Positions 61,194 to 64,000 of a stretch of 64,000 nucleotides of DNA are shown here, piece after piece. Below the pieces are notes generated by a model. It did no database searches, had not been told where the DNA came from, and saw only the letters and a list, made by a program, of their open reading frames with translations. The stretch's first letter is position 1; each line of letters starts with the position of its first letter. The stretch comes from Candidatus Schekmanbacteria bacterium RIFCSPLOWO2_02_FULL_38_14 (GTDB lineage Bacteria; Schekmanbacteria; GWA2-38-11): NCBI GenBank assembly GCA_001790855.1, contig MGDH01000018.1, forward strand, positions 1 through 64,000. Direction: 5' to 3'. A program made the translations under genes and the position numbers.

Positions 61194-62678
61194 ATGGGGA
61201 ATATATTAAGCAAGTGGACTGAAAGAATTACACAAAACAGAATCTGGAAATCAATTTTCAGACATGGCTATCCTGATACAGAGCTTAATCAATCCCTTGT
61301 CATGTATACCAATCTTTTTCTTCATATTCAACCTGTAAAGGTTCATAAAAATGTTTTAAGACCATCATATACCTTAAGCCTTGGTTTGATCTCTTTTATA
61401 CTATTTCTTGTCCTTGTAATAACAGGGATATATTTAATGTTCTATTATGTCCCTTCAGTTGACAGGGCTTACAATGATATGAAGGAGCTTCAATTTGTTG
61501 TCTCCTTTGGCATATTTTTGAGAAACCTGCACCGATGGTCAGCTCATGGAATGGTGGCTGCAGTATTTTTACATATGTGCAGGGTTTTCTATACGGCTTC
61601 TTATAAACCTCCAAGAGAATTTAACTGGGTCTTAGGAGTTATACTTTTAATAGTGACATTTGGTTTAAGTTTTACAGGCTATCTTCTTCCCTGGGACCAG
61701 CTTGCTTTCTGGGCAATTACAGTGGGTACAAGCATTGCCAGCTATGCACCAATTATTGGGCAGAAACTACGCTATTTTCTGTTAGGTGGGAATATTGTTG
61801 GGCAGAATGCTCTTTTGCGGTTTTACGTTCTCCACTGCGTTGTTCTGCCATCAGTTGCTGCTGTCTTAATAGGAATACATTTCTGGCGGATAAGAAAGGA
61901 TGGAGGGTTATCAAAGCCTGCAGAAAAATTAAAACAAGAAGAAAAGTTTGAAGAGCTGCAGGAAGAAGGGCTTTCCCCAAAAGGAACAAGTAAGACTTAT
62001 GGTTTAATGGAACTTGTAAAAGGTGCTACTATTCCTGTAGAACAGGAGCCCGAGAATGAGATAATGTCATGGCCACATTTGATCTTTAGAGAGTTCCTTG
62101 TCGCCATAGTTGTTTTAGTAGTGCTTATTGCTATTTCCTTATTTTTTAATGCACCTCTTGAGGAGCTTGCAAATCCTTCAGAGCCTCCGAATCCAGCAAA
62201 GGCTCCATGGTATTTCTTAGGACTTCAGGAGCTTGTATCTTATTCAGCCTTTATAGGAGGTGTAATTACACCTTTTCTTGTTGTTTTTGCGCTCCTGATG
62301 GCAATACCTTATATAGATTACAGAGCAGAAGATGTGGGGATATGGTTTTCCTCTAAGAAGGGTCGTTTAATAGCATTAATTACAGCAACCCTGACATTAA
62401 TAAGTATTCCTGTCTTGATTTTTCTTAATATGAAATACGGGATTAGAGTTTTCTACCCTGATGCTCCTTCAATTCTTGTGGATTTGATAAATCCTGGAAC
62501 AATTCTGATTGGAGTTACAGCAGTTATCTCAATTATTATAGGGGTCCGCACTAAGTCATGGAGGTTAGCTGCCATGATGATATTTACCTCCTTTGTAACT
62601 GGTTTTATTGTGTTGACTGTTATTGGAACATTATTCAGGGGTCCTAACTGGGAGTTTGTTTTCCCATGGAAAGGATAA
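61194..62678 (+). CDS. Cytochrome b (fused b6/subunit IV type) of a bc-type complex
   Basis: 494 residues. The N-terminal half is b6-like. Haem ligands are H113 and H127 in helix B ([18 protein letters not shown]) and H214 and H229 in helix D ([18 protein letters not shown]); the 15-residue step in helix D is the b6-type spacing. The b6 cysteine that binds the extra haem c in chloroplasts and cyanobacteria is a leucine here (about 70). The C-terminal third ([19 protein letters not shown]) is subunit IV-like, where PEWY would be expected; here the glutamate is replaced by PWYF. A charged insert (about 240-275) lies between. It oxidises menaquinol, with the Rieske protein as acceptor. Confidence 0.93.
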   Translation: MGNILSKWTERITQNRIWKSIFRHGYPDTELNQSLVMYTNLFLHIQPVKVHKNVLRPSYTLSLGLISFILFLVLVITGIYLMFYYVPSVDRAYNDMKELQFVVSFGIFLRNLHRWSAHGMVAAVFLHMCRVFYTASYKPPREFNWVLGVILLIVTFGLSFTGYLLPWDQLAFWAITVGTSIASYAPIIGQKLRYFLLGGNIVGQNALLRFYVLHCVVLPSVAAVLIGIHFWRIRKDGGLSKPAEKLKQEEKFEELQEEGLSPKGTSKTYGLMELVKGATIPVEQEPENEIMSWPHLIFREFLVAIVVLVVLIAISLFFNAPLEELANPSEPPNPAKAPWYFLGLQELVSYSAFIGGVITPFLVVFALLMAIPYIDYRAEDVGIWFSSKKGRLIALITATLTLISIPVLIFLNMKYGIRVFYPDAPSILVDLINPGTILIGVTAVISIIIGVRTKSWRLAAMMIFTSFVTGFIVLTVIGTLFRGPNWEFVFPWKG

Positions 62679-62712
62679 AAAAATATATAGGAGTCTGTCA
62701 GAGAACCCTTTT

Positions 62713-62872
62713 TTGTCATTGCGAGCGACTCCCTCGATATTGCTCGGGACAGGCTCCGGGAGCGTGGCAATCTCAAATCCCCCTATATCCCCCTTTTCCC
62801 TGCCTGCCGGTAGGCAAGTAAAGGGGGAGAAAAGAGGGATTGCTTTGGATTCGCCTCGCAATGACAAGAAAA
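62713..62872. repeat. TCATTGCGAG element with nested G/C-run and CCTGCCTGCCGG cores
   Basis: TGTCATTGCGAGCGACTCC and GCCTCGCAATGACAA form the outer arms. Inside are AATCCCCCTATATCCCCC and GGGGGAGAAAAGAGGGATT, and CCTGCCTGCCGGTAGGCA at the centre. Three families are nested in one element, between cytochrome b and the last cytochrome c gene. Confidence 0.85.
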
Positions 62873-62919
62873 CTCATATTATTTAGAATTTCGAATTTAG
62901 GATTTTAGATTTTAAATAC

Positions 62920-64000
62920 ATGGTTAAATATTTTACATTTTTTAGTATTATTCTCCTGGTCTTTTTTTCTCTTGCCATCTTTAAGGATTATGATAGAGAG
63001 TGGAAGGATTTCCAGAAGAGGTTCTACGAGATTGAATCAGAGAGAGGAAAAAACGCTGAAGAGAAAAAAGTGATAAGAAATACTCCTTTGAGAATAAAAC
63101 AGATAGTGTTAGAGGATTTGAATAGAGTTGATAGGTGCACAACCTGCCATCTCGGAATGGAATATGAGAAAAAGTCTTACAAAAAGAATCCATATAAGTC
63201 TCATCCCGACCCAACAATGCATCCCTTTGATCAATTTCCCTTTGATAGATTTGGATGCACCATCTGCCATGAAGGGCAGGGAAGAGCTACTACAAAGGAT
63301 GATGCCCATGGTGATGTGGATTTCTGGGATAAGACCATGCTAAGGGGTATTTATCTGCAAGCCTCATGTCTAAAATGTCATGATGACCCTGACCTTAAGG
63401 GTGCTGAGATTGCAATGAAAGGGAAAAAACTTTTTGAGGAAAATGACTGCTATGAGTGTCATAAAGTAGGAGATAAAGGAGAAAGTGTAGGACCTGAGCT
63501 TACAAAGGAAGGATTAAAGACAAAACACCATTTTGATTTTACCCGTGTAAAGGGCAAGCACACTATTGCTAACTGGCAATTCGAGCATCTAAAAAATCCG
63601 GAAGCAGTTGTTCCTGATTCAGTGATGCCAAATTTGGAACTCAGTGATGAAGATGCAAGAGCCTTGACTATATATCTCTTAAGCCTTACTGATGAAAAGG
63701 TGCCAGAAGAATACATAGCGTCTCTAAAAAGAGGTCCTATCCTTGCATTAAGTAGAAAAGTTACAAAGCCTGAGATGAGTCCAGGTGAAAAGCTTTATAT
63801 AGAGATGAACTGCTATTACTGCCATAAGATAAAAGGGGAAGGAGGTGATGGAGCACCTGATTTAACTGGAGTTGGCGCAAGGCATGATGAAGATTGGCTT
63901 ATAAAACATTTTGACACTCCGCGGTCAATAAGTCCTCATTCTTTTATGCCTGACTATAAACTTACACCCGAGGAGATAAAGGCTCTGACAGATTTTATGT
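62920..64000 (+). CDS. Multiheme cytochrome c (runs off the window)
   Basis: The ATG at 62920-62922 starts a frame that stays open to the end (360 codons). The signal/anchor is YFTFFSIILLVFFSLAIF. Five CxxCH sites are visible: CTTCH, CTICH, CLKCH, CYECH and CYYCH. The first two (RCTTCHLGMEYEKK and GCTICHEGQGRATT) resemble the N-terminal part of the multiheme c partner of bc-type complexes. The last two have class I-like surroundings: ENDCYECHKVGDKGESVGPELT and MNCYYCHKIKGEGGDGAPDLTG. SVMPNLELSDEDARALTIYL carries a candidate methionine ligand. It is the likely electron acceptor of the Rieske/b complex. Total haem count is at least five, because the end is missing. Confidence 0.9.
   Translation, partial: MVKYFTFFSIILLVFFSLAIFKDYDREWKDFQKRFYEIESERGKNAEEKKVIRNTPLRIKQIVLEDLNRVDRCTTCHLGMEYEKKSYKKNPYKSHPDPTMHPFDQFPFDRFGCTICHEGQGRATTKDDAHGDVDFWDKTMLRGIYLQASCLKCHDDPDLKGAEIAMKGKKLFEENDCYECHKVGDKGESVGPELTKEGLKTKHHFDFTRVKGKHTIANWQFEHLKNPEAVVPDSVMPNLELSDEDARALTIYLLSLTDEKVPEEYIASLKRGPILALSRKVTKPEMSPGEKLYIEMNCYYCHKIKGEGGDGAPDLTGVGARHDEDWLIKHFDTPRSISPHSFMPDYKLTPEEIKALTDFM

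Overview
The window looks like chromosomal DNA of an uncultured, AT-rich, Gram-negative bacterium with anaerobic-type metabolism. Outer-membrane proteins (FadL-like, TolC-like), RND efflux, lipoproteins and Tat-type leaders indicate two membranes. A four-part 2-oxoacid:ferredoxin oxidoreductase, an archaeal-type phosphoglycerate mutase and many multiheme cytochromes c fit deep lineages such as Nitrospirota, Schekmanbacteria or the former Deltaproteobacteria. No rRNA or other marker settles the phylum, so this placement is inference.

Layout. 1-2 kb: comF (cut by the window edge) and apgM. 2-4.8 kb: an accessory patch with a G+C-rich lone gene beside a 21-bp inverted repeat, then a decayed defence island. 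The island keeps an intact MntA/HepT toxin-antitoxin pair between fragments that resemble a DUF1156 DNA methylase, a DUF499 ATPase and HsdM. 4.8-15.9 kb (mostly minus strand): rlmH, a secreted metalloprotease, an HspR-like regulator, glgC, a radical SAM/SPASM protein, the porG-flavoprotein-porA-porB operon, an XRE-cupin regulator and acyP. 15.9-18.7 kb (plus): a truncated UDP-sugar dehydrogenase, a sugar epimerase and a phosphomannomutase. 18.9-28.3 kb (minus): a double geranylgeranyl-reductase-like flavoprotein, two MFS carriers, a sugar-kinase-like APH protein, a metallo-beta-lactamase/HNH fusion and tusA/moeB. 28.7-34 kb: argC, ppx, a PGI/PMI isomerase, a small secreted protein and a FadL-like porin. 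34-40 kb: a czc/cus-type RND efflux operon. 40.5-45.2 kb: housekeeping genes (methyltransferase, HAD, HIT, ybeY, phoH) and an alcohol dehydrogenase.

45.4-64 kb is the most distinctive block, all on the plus strand. A PhnD-like lipoprotein with a NarX/NarL-type two-component pair precedes a Qrc/alternative-complex-III-like module (pentaheme lipoprotein, molybdopterin subunit, four-cluster ferredoxin, NrfD). Two tetraheme proteins follow, each built of four similar one-heme modules, with a small two-helix membrane protein between them. Then come a pentaheme and a tetraheme c554-like cytochrome, and finally a GltD-like iron-sulfur flavoprotein, a Rieske protein, a fused b6/subunit-IV cytochrome b and a multiheme cytochrome c that runs off the end. 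At least 27 CxxCH sites are encoded. The likely theme is electron exchange between the quinone pool, NAD(P)H or ferredoxin, and a large periplasmic haem pool. No terminal oxidase or recognised terminal reductase lies in the window.

The other striking feature is a set of short palindromic repeat families scattered between genes. In four places (radical SAM gene, ppx-like gene, RND pump, RND adaptor) such palindromes sit in frame inside conserved proteins and are translated as extra segments. This resembles the Rickettsia palindromic elements, but in an unrelated genome.
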